The notes beneath the pieces were generated by a model. The model did no database searches and was not told where the DNA came from. It saw only the letters and a program-made list of their open reading frames with translations. 64,000 nt of DNA from Psococerastis gibbosa (lineage: Eukaryota; Arthropoda; Insecta; Psocodea; Psocidae), in assembly GCA_963971405.1 (NCBI GenBank), contig OZ020489.1:6386001-6450000 (forward strand). Reading direction: 5' to 3'. Shown piece after piece: positions 25,511-39,100 of this stretch. A program made the position numbers and the translations under genes. How positions within the stretch are numbered: the stretch's first letter is position 1; the number at the start of each line of letters is the position of its first letter.

Positions 25511-26125
25511 TTCCGTATTTTCTTTGTAATTAGGTCCGTTTTTAGTGTAGTATACCATTATTTTGTGTTCTGTAGTATATTTTCTAATAAATCCGTTACG
25601 GTCTTTCCTAATCTTTGTATTTAAAAATGTTATTTTATCCATTGACTCGGATAACACGGCTACAACGTATACGTTTTTTAGGTTGAAGCTCAGTTTGCTA
25701 TACCTACAGGCTATGGCTGCTATGAGGGTAAGCTTATATTTTATGCTAGTTTACGCCTCGAGTGTCGACTGGATCAGGTCAAGGAAAAACTTCGTTTAAA
25801 CATTAAAAAACTAACAAAACCGCGTATAATAAGTGGACTGAGGAACTAGGGGGAATTCAAAGTAAGGAGCTTCTAAAAAATACCGATACGAGTGAATCGG
25901 TAGATTATTTCCAATATATCAATTAGTGTGGGTATCGAGGTAGATAATGTGTAAATAATTGGCCTAGGTTTAAATTTGGGATGCCTCGGCTTTCTCTCAT
26001 CCCAAAGGACTGAATTGGTTGATGGGGCGGTTGCACGAATTTTTATAGTTCTACCATCAGAAACAAACTGCCAACCTATTGGGTTTTGTTTACATTAATA
26101 GCGAGTTCAATATGTGCAATGTGGT
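25511..26125. other. STAG-TRABD intergenic, first part
   Basis: AT-rich sequence with a 78-codon frame at 25563-25799 that has no recognisable motif and no splice context. I see no gene here. Confidence 0.4.
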
Positions 26126-26445
26126 TTTGAAAAAAATAGTTTTTACGAACATTTTTTTGTTAGTTTTTAGAGGGTAACACCCAAAAGTTAAGCCCAAATA
26201 TATAAAAATGGTTCCGAGATACCAATGATTTTTGTTAGGTACCGTATACCGTAGGCCTACCGTAACCTACATGCCAAATTTCATCAAAATCCACCTAATA
26301 GTTTGTCCACAAATCGACGGACCGACAGACAGATTCGTAAAAAAAACACTTTGTTCCTTCTTCGAAAGGTGTAGCATCTCGAAATTGAATATTTCAACCA
26401 TCGCAATGTCATACTTAAGTGCATTAATAGGAAAGAAATAACCGG
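26126..26445 (+). mobile_element. Diverged copy of repeat family E
   Basis: The order ATGGTTCCGAGAT ... CATGCCAAATTTCATCAAAA ... CGACAGACAG ... TCGTAAAAA matches the family E copies at 36587-37135, 46485-47337 and 51091-51953, but only this distal part is present. From 26446 to 28290 I see AT-rich sequence with no recognisable gene or repeat. Confidence 0.6.
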
Positions 26446-28329
26446 TTGCAATAAAATTTATGCAGTCCATCTTATGCACATTTTCAAAAATTCTTGGTTA
26501 GGCTAGACAAATTTAGATTTCATCTGTAGAAATCATTGAGTTTCAGCCAAAGTTGTAAAATACAACGATTAAAATAATTGTCACATTTTAAATTTTGCGC
26601 TAAAGATTCCTTTGAGCCCACTAGTAGGCAATTTCAATTTTATTCTGTTGGTAGTCAGTGAGCTTTGCCCGATGCCGCTCGTGTTCATCGTTGAGTTGTC
26701 AACAATATTTAATGTTTCTGTATTTTAAACTTATTTTTGTTGAATAACATGAAAATTTAATTGATAATTGAAAAAAGACACACCGCGAGCCAAGGCCCTC
26801 CTAATTTTAAATAAAGCCTTATTTTCGTAAGTAGTTAATTTCTTGTCATTTAACGTCGATACAACCTGTTGCATTTCTATAGCTAATTGTCACGGAATTT
26901 TATTCAGATTGTCAGGTATCTGCATTGCATATGACTCGTCTGTAGGCTTAATAGAAACAGCGTTACTGTAGCTTGTATTTTGTGGCCATTACGATAATGT
27001 ATCTATGGCACTAGCCATTTATGAAAGCAGGTTGATCTGATGAAACTGCCGGATTCTGGGGCATTTTGTGGTATAGCCCTAAACTATAAACAATTACGTG
27101 GCCTGGTACAGTTTTTTCCACATCACATTTATCTTAAGTCCAAGCTTCCTCTACCATTGGTGATGACCTCAGTGTTTGCTGCTTATCTTATAGTGCAGCT
27201 TCGGCCCTGCGGGAAGTATTGCTTTAGTGCACAGACCAAAGTGAATTAGTGATTTATGTAAGTGATTGTATGGAGATACATATTCACAGACAACAACAAC
27301 AGACAACAACAGATGGCGCTTTGGGGACCACAAGTGTTTCTAAAAGTAAATTGTTTCTTATCTAGCAATTCCTACAACGCTCTCAGACCCTACTCCATGT
27401 ATTTAAAGTGGATCCGACACAATGTAGAATTACTAGCTTAAAACGCTTAACACACATGATGGTGGAAGCCGTCTCTCCCATCTTGTTGGGTAATGGACAA
27501 AGATTGATTGATCGCAGCGATTAATATTTTAGTGATTTTCTATGTTGAGAGTAATTTAAATTAGAATGTCATTACATTTGCACCCATACATACGCATATT
27601 ATTAGCATCGATGCAGCCTTGACCTTGATAATATCAGCAGTTATATATTAAGGCTCAACAATAAATGAGGGGGCCCTGTAGTCAGTGGTAAAGATACAAT
27701 ACAATACAAAAATTAGAGTCCCTGACCAGCCAGAGCCGGATCGACCGTGTCAAACAAAAATAGCCACCCGAGAGGGTTTTGTACGAAAGAAGGAGTCTAG
27801 GAAATTAGAATAAATAGCAAGTAAAATCTGTCTATATAGATTTTTAAATGAACCTCATCCTATACGAATTACGGTCATTGAATAGGGCTGATCTGAGATC
27901 AGTAAATTTTTGACTGACAACACATTGTTATTTTCAATGCAGACTATAACTCCCTACTAAACTGAAAATTGAAGGAGTTTATTTGATATGCTTGAGCCCA
28001 GGTGTGTGGGTCTACGAAGTTATTTGCCCCCACATTATTTTTCTTGCTGTTGTGAGCTTTACGAAAGTGGTGGGGAGGCAGACGTACGTCGAGCCCCAAG
28101 TTATATTGTTGTGTCTACAAATAAGCACGGTTTGACACATGTGGGTATCAAGTCCCATTTTAAAAATCCGGAAAACACCCCAAGGGCGTCCACATAACTA
28201 CAGACGTTGTTTTCCAGCCTTTGCCTGAATCGGAAATCTTATAAGCCAGCAGCTATTTTTGATGTCATATCGATTTTAAAAATGTTATTGTTTTAGGTGT
28301 ATACTTGTTCTATTGCAACAATAATCAAA

Positions 28330-30121
28330 ATGGACGAAACTGTAGAATTGGACATTAGTAGCAGCGATTTGGAAAGCTCGGTGGTTGTAATTTCGGAAGA
28401 TGACGTCACGCCATCAGTTACGCCCTCAAAAGTAACTCCTTCGAAAGTTACACCCGCATCCAAAAGAAAGCGGGATGTGTTGATTGAGATGGAAGAAGGT
28501 GAAGGAAGCAGTAAGTTCTGTTTTTTATAATATTCAAAGCCACATAAATAGGCAACGCGTAAGCCCCCATGTTATGATTAAAAATTAAAATAATAATAAT
28601 AATAATATACGGGTATAATACGTTCAAAGCGATAAAACCATTAGGCTTCTATTCAAGCCAGGCTTGCACCAGGGATTTTCATTTGAGGTTTTTATTTTCA
28701 GTTGTCCCGAGGTTAGGGTATGAGAGGTGGCAATATTTTGCAATTTATTTTCCCCCCCATATTCAGAAGGCCTTACTTCGTAGTTTCCAGGTTTGTTATC
28801 GGGTGTAGCAGCCCACCCGACCAGAGCTCTATCTGATATTGTGAGAAATGTATATTTAAATGAGGGCTATAATAACAGAAGGGGGGGGGGGGGCTACATT
28901 TGCCATGATGGCTAGGTCTCTAGATCTAACTTAGCTGGGTTGATTCATTAATAAAACAGAAAGTCATTATTTAAAGGACGTTTATTAACTTTGATTACCT
29001 CTGGAGCACATACAAACTAATGAACGATTCAGTACTTAACTATTGGTTAGGCCTAATACAGTACACAGATTACACAAAAGTCACAATTTAAGAGTCTTCC
29101 TTTAGATTACAACGCAAAAATGAGCAGAAAAGAAGTCTTGAACGCCACTGATTAAATACTTTTCCCACCTACGAGGAAAATTAGTTAATTTGATCGTCAT
29201 TAGTAGTATAGAACCAGTGGCGTATGTACCCGTATTACTCCTTTTTAAAATCAAATGGTGTTCACTTGCGGCAGTGGCAAACGCCGTCGCGGCACCGCCC
29301 GCCCCTGAAGCCCTTATTCATGGTGAGGCAGTGCGCTGCGCAGGCAGCGTGATTGACTGATCCCCATGGTGTTGAGATGCTGAGAAGGTCGCATGTGGCG
29401 CGCGCCAGCCGCGCACCATGATCTGCAATAGCCCCCAATGAAGATTTAGGACAAATAAATAAATAATAACCACTAGAAAACCTTTTTTTAGTGTATGCAT
29501 GTGTTGAATTGTTGTATGTGCTGCATGTTGCCTGAAGATATGGTGCGATTATTAAACGAAGACAATAAATAAATAAATAATGGTTTTTTGTTCTATTACT
29601 AAGCCAACCTGGCGGTGATAGGGCTATGAAGCCCTCTCTTACACTCAACTAGGAAGACCCGGGACCGCCTGTTTTACATGCCCTCCGAAGCATGGCCAGA
29701 AATTGTAGCAGGTGTGGGACTCAAACTAACATCCTTTGGGGTGAAAGTCGGAGTCTGTACCACTACTCTATATGTCCTGGCAGCCTTGCAAGTGTAAAAA
29801 TGAACTGTCTCATGAAATATCGATTGTATCGAGTTGTTAAAAATATCACATCTCTTAGAAGAAATTTTTCCTGGGTGAGCGACTGGATCTTATACTACAA
29901 GGTTTCGCCTACTTTATAAAACTCCCGATTGAACTGAGAGCGGCGAGAAATGCTTCTAACTTCCTTAAATTGCTTAGAAACCATCTCTTAGAGAAAGCTT
30001 TCTACACTATCACTGAGGCACTAGCACAATGACAATGACAGAACTACCTGATTTTGACGATATTTTTGACGATTTTATTTTATACTTTCTTGTAGCCTAC
30101 TTGTATTGTATAATGTAACAG

Positions 30122-30157
<36 letters not shown>

Positions 30158-33100
30158 TTATATATTTATGGGTAGGCACCGATTGGCCACAATTTATTGT
30201 CAAAATGTATTTGTAATAAAAACAGTTAGTGCAGGCTTCCGGAGGAAAGAGTTCGAAAGCTGTGGCCAATACAACATACCCTTTTAAGGATCAGTCTCAG
30301 CAACGCTTGGACAGTTTTCGTAAGGACTACTAGATGGCACCGCTAAGCATTGGAACATGTGGGGGCACCGCCCTACTCCATAAAATTGGCTCGGCTAAGA
30401 ATTCTGATTCCATGGTTATTGGTAAAGAATTCTCATTCCAAGGGTTATGGAGTAGGGCGGCACCCCCGTGTTCCAGTGCATAGCGGTGCCTCCAGTATTC
30501 CTCCCGAAACCATTTTTAAGTGTGGTGAGCGCGGTCCTAAGGTGCCCATTCCATTGACCGGCTAGGGCTATTTCCAAAAACGGTGACGTGGTAGCAGACA
30601 TTCAAGACTTAGGTGAGGTTTCCACCGACCTCGCATTGCAGAATTGATGGAAATGTTTATTTTCCTCTATGCCATAGTTAAAATTGATCAATGATCATAC
30701 AGTAAAATCACAAACAAACAAACTAAAATTAAAAAATGGCGTCATGGGATATGTTAATTACAAACATTTTAATAGATTTCTATAAAAAGAAAAATTCTAA
30801 TTTCCGTCAATGTCATTTGAATTCTGCAATGCGAGTTTGGTGGAAACGCAACCTAAGTCTTGAATGTCTGCTACCACGTCACTGTTTTTGGAAATAGCCC
30901 TAGCCGGTCAATGGAATGGGCGCCTAAGGAAATAATGAAGAGCTTACCTTGGGATTGATGAGGTTCATTTAAGGGATCTAGAAATTTGTCATTGCGAGCG
31001 GGCTTGGCCAACGCGACTGCGCACAGTCCCAGAACAGCGAGCACCAGCAGTACCTTCATTGTGTATTTTTTTTACGTTATGCACACACCTTAAACAAACA
31101 ATTTGGATCGCTTAATAAGCAGTTTTGTGACACACACCCTAGAGTTAAATAGTTTTTTGTAGCCTATAGTAATCTTGGCATCACCAATGGTAATAATTTT
31201 TCTTCTGATGGATAGAGTCATACCAAAATTCAGATTCAAACGTAGGCTATATTCAATTAGAGTGTGTAATCAGGGCTATTAGTAATATAATACTAATACT
31301 ACTTTTAAATTCATGGTAGCTCCAAAGCATTTTAGTGCATTCAATTTATGAGTCTAGTTCAGGAGATTCTTAACCCGTAACCTATTGTCTTCTAATGATT
31401 CACAAAATCACAAATAGTGCTTGTCTCGTGAAGAGATTGAAGTTGTCGGGCGTAAACCCTTTATTGGTGTCATATTTTAATGCTTAATTATTTGTCTTAA
31501 AATTTATTTATTTGTGATGCTAGTAGCCTGGTTAGGCGACTATAAATTCGAAAATGTCAATAAAGAGAAAAAAAAGCGAAGTTGTTGCATAGTCAGAAGT
31601 AAACAGGGTTCGCCTGCTAGATACTGTTTATGGCTCCCGGTAGGTATCTGGGTATCTATCGGCTATAAACGCCCTGAAAAGTATAGAATTCGAACCAACA
31701 ACCTTTCGGGTGAAAGTTAAGAGGCGTTTTCACTACACTAAATGTGCTGAAAATATTGAAATAAATTGAGTTACTTACCGGTGAAGAAGTAAATCTGTAT
31801 TGATGATGAGCAATGGAGCGCACCAGGATTTTATACCGGGGCTTGCAGACTGATGCAAGTTGTACGTGAACTCTGTATTGAACTTATGGAGAGGCGTTTA
31901 TCTGAGATAGCGGGGAAGTCCCTGTGGACTCCTCTGACTGGGAGTCCCCTCTTCATCTGGTATGCACATAGCTGCACAGCGTATTAGCAGGAGCGGAAAC
32001 ATCGAATTTGGACAGTGGGTAAAGAACTGTACTCTGAAATGAAGGTCGGAGTTCGAGACTCGACATAAGAAATTTTTAGAGTTACTTTCCTACAACCCAG
32101 CAAGGGCGATATATCAAAGCGTTGACATCTTGTATGGCAGGCCAGTGCGCCAGGTGGTCTGTAGTGCCTTTCTCAGCAAGCAGAGCGGACACACTGGATT
32201 GTCGACCACCCCTATTCTGTGAAGATGGTTTTGCAGAAAATCGTGCAATCGGCACTGCCCGGGGGCGGTTCCTGGGGATGGGTTAGAATATTCTGTCCTC
32301 ATGCCTTGAAAACTGATGCACTGAGTAGACCTTATTGAAACTAATACAAAAAATGACATTTGCATCTTCTCTTCGGGTTGAGCAAGTCTCAAATCCTTGA
32401 TAACGTGTAACTAAGCTAGTGGGTTTCCCTCTGTAGATGGCAGTTCCTGCCAAAAGTGTTAAGGGGTTTATTCTTACACTAGTGGGTTTCTTTGACAGAG
32501 TTAATTTTTTAACTGTTATTTGGGTTAACATTTTACTAGAGGAAGAAGAAAATTTGTACAAATGCTAGTTATAACAAGGTTTATTTAAAAAAAAAAATAT
32601 TTTTTTTTTGCTTGCTCACTATGTAGAGACGTTTATCTGAGAGAGGCCGGGGAAATCCCTGTGTGGACTCCTCGAGAGGGAGTCCCCCTGTTCATTTGAG
32701 ATGCATATAACTGTATTTAGCGCATTGGTAGTGGAGGAAAATCGCTGGCAGATAAAAAAAAAACACGGAGATAACACGCGGGGTCTTGAACTGCTTATGC
32801 TGGGCTACGGATGATTGATTAAGCCTGTAGCTCATGCTTTAAATTCATTAATTTTCACTAATTTTTGTGTTATTTTAGGGTGCGTTATTGCGTATGCAAT
32901 CTTATAGAGCCCCCTGCTGAGTATTGCTACTTTGTACTCGAATCATGCTCAACAACCGTCCGATGCAATTACCAACTCTCATCAGACCAGGGAGTGCTTT
33001 GACAGGTTTAGGCAATCTCTAACATGTACATGTACATGGTCATTGGGACCATTAGACAAAGCTTCTTCTTTATATGCCTTTAGCGAAGCTTGTCAACCAT

Positions 33101-36100
33101 CATGGCAATTTGGACCTTGGAGACTGCTGCTCTGAAAAGGAGCTCTTGCCTTGTTCTCCATAGCTTGGGTCCATTCCTCCATACCATGTAGAACAGTGGT
33201 TCCCAAACTTTTTTGGAGGCGGTGCCCTTTTTTACAAGGGTTTAATAGGCGGTGCCCAGCATGGCCCGAACTTATAGCTAATGCATATTCAGTATTGTAC
33301 ATGAAGGCCCACAAAAGAACATATTTTACCTACCCTTACAAAACTCAACTTCTCAAAATATATAGGCTACATAAAATAAATAACTTTTGGCGGGAAAATA
33401 CAATTGTTTCAATTATAATTTTTTTTTATATAGTTTTAAATTATCGTTTATTTATGTTTTACCTAGTCTGATTCCCCATGGCGCCGCGGTGCCCATAGAG
33501 AGTTGTCGCGGCTATAAAGCCCTCTCTACACTCAACTAGGGACCGCCTGCTTAACATGCCCTCCGAAGTATGACCTGAAAATGTTGGATGTGTGGGACTC
33601 GAACCAACCACCTTTCAGGTGAAAATCGGAGTTCATACCTCTATTCTGACTGACGTTTGAAAACACATAACTTTCCACCATGCTCAATGGTAGGTCCAAC
33701 AACAGATTCCGGCACCGATGTACTTTCTGCATTTTGATGAAGACATGTTGAGCATAATTCAGGTGCACAGGGTTCAAATTTCTGGGACTGCAGGTTGCTG
33801 CATGCCAATATTGCCAGCAAAAAGTACTGGGTTTCCACAAGGACACTCATTGCATGTTCATCGCAAAACACCCCTCTTGCTACGCCACTGGCGTGGCCCA
33901 TACTCATTAGCAACCATGTAAGGTTTCTTTGATAGTGGTGGTCGTTGGATAGGGAGTGGCAAATGGTTATTACATTATATTATATTTATTTCCTATTTAT
34001 GTGTTAGTATAAGAAAAGCTTTGTGATGGTCGACATTTTCGATTTCGATATTTCAAGGGATTTTCTCGTTTTGTAGTATTTACGATTTGTCGGTACTCTG
34101 TAGCTCTGTCTGTTTGTCGATTTGTCGACGTTGGATTCAATAAAATTCGGCATGTGAGTTCGCGAAAATCATGTATCGGTTGATGCTTTCTATTTTGGGC
34201 TAACTCATGTTTGGGGGTTTCACGCCCCCCAAACGACTATGCCATTATTAAATGTTTAGTAATATATTACTATGCCCACTCTATAGACTGTCTCATCGAT
34301 CAATCAAGAGCTTTAGGGCAGGAAAATTCGAGACAACAGAAATGAAGCGAATGAGCCGGGTTTATAGGTCATAGAAGCCTATTACGCTAATTGGGACAGG
34401 TGGATTGGTTCCCTTCGAGAACTGGGCCCTGGGATACCAGCCCGTCGGCCCAAGTTACTATTGGTACATTGAGTACATTGTTAGCCTAGCCAAGTGTCTT
34501 CGTAACTGAAATTAGAGAAGGTTACATCTTCAACCCAAGTTAGTTTAATATATACATATATTGCAATATATTAAGTGTCTTCGTATTGTGGTAAACACAT
34601 TTATGATTTGTATTCTTTATTGCAGAAGGTAGTGGAGACTTGGCTGAATTTTTGGCAATGGAGCGAGAAAGTCCGGAGCTGCGGAGGAAAAGTAGAGGCA
34701 CAACTCCTGTAACTCCTTCCGAACCAGCTAAAAAAAATAGTAAGTAGGCTGTTGTATTATTATTATTGACTTGGACCCAGGACACCAAAAAATTGTTTCT
34801 TTTGAACGAAAAGTCTTGTTTGTCTGTCTGTTCATGGTTTTTCTGCCAAACCACTCAACGGATTTGGTGTTGAAGGTTCACAAAAATATTCCCTAAGGGA
34901 AATGATGTAAACAAAACCCACTGATAGTTTGATTCTGGGCGAAGAATAAGTATATCGCACTATATTATAAACTATATTATGTCAATGTTCACAAAAAAGG
35001 ACTAAAAAATTATTTTGTCGAATCTAGCTAGCGGGGGAATTATTTCAACCAATTAAAACTAAACTGCTCCAAAGATGGTTACTTTCAGCTGTTTTGTGGT
35101 ACTGCGCCCAAAAGAGCCAGAATAAATGATGCAAACTGATGCAAGAACTATACGAGGCCAGAGATAAAAATAAATACTTTGCAACAATATTTCCGGATAT
35201 TAAAAAAGCATTTGACACAGTCCCGCATGATAGACTACTGCAAAAACTTGATAGACTTGGTATCAGAGGAATCGCGGGGAAATTGTTGAAGAGCTACTTA
35301 TCAAACAGATCACAGCAAACTAAAATAAAAGATACACTAAGTAAACCGAAAGCTATATCAATTGGTCTCCCGCAGGGATCTACTCTGTCAAGCCTATTTT
35401 TCATTCTGTACGCAAATGATCTGATGTCAGTAAACATTTCAGAAACAGTAGCTGCTTTTGCAGACGATACGAGAATTACATGGACGGCTGATACAACCAC
35501 CGAGCTCCAAAACAAAATGAACAGAGATTTCAAAATTATACACGATTGGCTGAATAGCAACCTTTTAACCCTAAATCTCAACAAAACCACATACATAGAC
35601 TTCACCAATAAGAAAAACCCGGAGCATCAACTTTCAATCCCAAATATAGTACAAGTGGAGGCGACAAAATATTTAGGAATTTTGAAAAATTAAAATGGGA
35701 CCACCAAATAATACTCACGACAAAAAAAAACTAAGGAAGACACTACATAACTTCGTCCAATTGCGAAACATAGTCAGCATCAAACTAAACTAAATTATTT
35801 ACTACGCAATAGTGCAATCGCACTTGAAGCTATGCAATAACTGCATGGGGAGGGGCATATCATAATGTGAATGAATGTAGTACAAAGAAAAATCCTAAAA
35901 ATTATCTACAGAGTAGACAACAGACACCCAACAACAGAACTGTTCCAAACAGCTGAAGTACTTTCGATCAGACAGTTATTTATAAAAGAATTAAATAAAA
36001 AAAATTAAAAAAAAAATGTATATATATAAAAGAATCAATAATTGAATTACAAAAAAATTGACACATAATACCCTTGTATGAACACCACTATGATACAAGA

Positions 36101-39100
36101 AGGCAACAAACACGCCCACTTCAGCAGCAACGTGCAAGAACCACACTAATACAACACCAAACGCAATACGTGGGAATCAAACATTACAACAGATTAAACA
36201 TAAATTTGAAAGCAATCGAAAACATGACAGCATTCATAAAACAACTAAAAACATGGGTAAAACATAACATAGACAAGCCCCTACACCTCCACATGATTTG
36301 CTTGCGGCAGTGGGGACCAATAGAAGATCCGCCATCTTTTGGCCTCAGATTTTCGCGCCAAATGAAACTCTATGGTACCCAACCCAACATTTTTAAAACA
36401 AAAAAAAAGTGTCTTTATTAAATATTTAGGCTGTCTAACTTCACTATTATAATTAATAGGCTTTCCCAAAATAGCTGAAAATTATGTGGATTAAAAATAA
36501 ACAATAGCATCAAAAAATTTCAATCATCCAAAACAACAACTATACTGTACCCTATGAAAGAACCGGTCCGAGTTTACTCGAACATGCTTTCCAATTTATC
36601 AATTAGTAGGGAGAGAAAATGAATAATTTCATGGTAAATAATTTTCCTACGGTTAAATTTCGGATATCTCGGGGGGGGGGGGGGGGGGGGTGTCCACCTG
36701 ACGTCACTGGAGGTGAGGTAACCTCAATATATTTAAAACACATTACTACACAGTAATAATGGCAGGGCAGGCAATGCATTTCAGCGCGAAGTTTCTATCA
36801 TTTAAAAAAAAAAAAATTTTTGCGCAAAAGCAAATAGGTTTTTGGGAAAGCCAACTGTCCGGTTTCGTTACTCAACTTAACACCTAAAACATGCCTGAAA
36901 AAAAAATGGCCTCGAGGTATGATTTTTGTGAACCTACATGCCGAATTTCATCAAAATCGACCGAGTAGTTTGCCCGGAAATCGATGCACAGACAGACAGA
37001 CAGACAGACAGACATTTCGTAAAAACCACTTTTTTGGGTTCCTGGGACCTGAAAACGTGTAAATCCGTTGAAATCTCGGAATCGAAAATTTCGACCATCA
37101 CAAAGCTTTCCTTATACTACGTATAAATTGGAAAGGAAAAATGTAGCAAATGGAAAATTAAATTGTAGGCAATAATAACAGGGCAACAAAAAGGCATTTT
37201 CTCTTAGTTTTTAAATAAAATACAGAATACCCCCTGCTGTGAGCCCAAAAATGGCGGAAATCAAATGACCATGCGACACTAGCGCCAATGGTACTTCTAG
37301 TATATTATATTAGAAGTTCTTTGAACATAGATACATAAGATAGGCAACAAATAAATACCGTAACACACAGAATATCTCCATATAACACTATAAAAGAATA
37401 CACTAACATGAGGAGAAAATGCATAAACCGCACACGGATTAGTCCTGCATAACCTCTAACCTCTCTGTCTAACCCTTTTTTGTATTTTTTTTTGATTATA
37501 TATTATATTTTCATTTCATATTCAATTTCATAAATTTCCGCTTACTTCTAGCCTGTGCAACCATGAATAGCAATTAATTTAACAAAGGGTTAGTTGGAGT
37601 TAGATTGCCTGTTGTATTAGTAGTCTCTAGAGGCAGGGGCCTCACAGTCATAGAACAATTAGATTGCCTGTTGTATTAGTAGTCTTTAGAGGCAGGGGCC
37701 TCACAGTCATAGAACAATTAAGGGGGAGCCTGTTGTCAGGGGAAGGGGTCCCGCCCTAGTTGTTCGAAGACTGTGAGGCTCCTGCCTCTAATGACTACTA
37801 CTGGCAATGTAAGCCCAACTAACCCTTTGTTGAATAATATGGCACCATTGCCATATCCTTTACCAAAAGAATAGTAATTCATCTCTGTGATGTTAATTTA
37901 TAATTCGCTCTTATTCTTGTTGTACGACAATTTCCATGCATTGGAGTGTATTTAAGACAATTTACACTTAATCCCGGGTAAGTTAGTTATTACGTTGGTG
38001 TTAGCCCTACTGACCATGTCCAACTGTTTATTTTCAGATGTACCAGACGTAGTAGGTGAAACGGATTTTGATAGCAAATTACCAGAAACCGTAACGTTAC
38101 TTCGCGGCGCAAATGGCGTCAAAATTTATGTTGTCGGCACTGCGCATTTCAGTGAAGAGTCGCAGAACGATGTTAGCGTAGTTATGGAGGCGGTCAAGCC
38201 GCACTGTTTAATGGTCGAGCTCTGCCACGCCAGGACAGATCTGCTCTTGTATGATGAAGAAACTATTTTAGCTGCGGCTGGAGATCTTAATTTTCGTAAG
38301 TACCTGTCTGTTAATATTTAATATTATAATAGCAACCAACAGAGCATACATGGGTTAATTGTAAGAGTGGGCCAAGCCGGCCGCCATACCAAGTTCAATC
38401 CAGCGGACCAGAGCAGGTTCAAAGCTGCAGATAACTTGGTCGTGTGCACAGTGCCGGTAGGGAAACATGGTAGAACTTGTCCTGGTCACCTCCGAACTAA
38501 TCGTGTGACTTCACTGCGTTTCCCAAGTGGTTCGGAATCGACTATAATCAGGAGGTCCACTGTCTTATGGGCTGGCATAGGACAGTCAAGTCGGGGTCGC
38601 TGTGAGGCCTAAGTCGTTATTAACACGACGAACACTACTACTACTAAGAGTGGGCCAAAAGGCCCAAAATTCGCCCAAATGGAAAATAAAGACAATTTTC
38701 TTTCTTTCTTTCATACCTGAGATTACTCAAGTCCAGGCTTATATCTAGACCCACTAAGTTTCTATAGTTTATTTATTTAATTTACTAGATTTCAGGTTCA
38801 TTCACTTGATACCTGATACATTTACTTGATACACAATATCACATGGTATTTTTACTTTGTGGCGCTGCTGAATTTTACAATGCGTGAAATTTTAGTCCTC
38901 GTACGTTCATTAAATAAGTGCAACACCAAAAATTAAAAGTACTCAATGACATTGTGTATCAAGTAGTCCTCTAAAACTTCCGTCTTAATTTTAATGCAAG
39001 TCCAAGAGATTTAGCAATAATTATTGGATAATTTGACGCAAACAAACTAAGAGTATATGAAAGGAAGATAGCAAGGAGGATCTATGGACCCCTATGCGAA

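Noticed and set aside
25563-25799. 78-codon open frame between STAG and TRABD
   Set aside because: AT-rich hydrophobic translation with no motif and no regulatory or splice context.
33641-33913. 90-codon minus-strand frame with several cysteines
   Set aside because: Cysteine spacing fits no family I know, there is no signal peptide, and it overlaps a SINE end.
35139-35693. Functional reverse transcriptase gene
   Set aside because: Palm motifs are present, but the frame breaks repeatedly after 35693 and the endonuclease part is missing, so it is a dead LINE copy.
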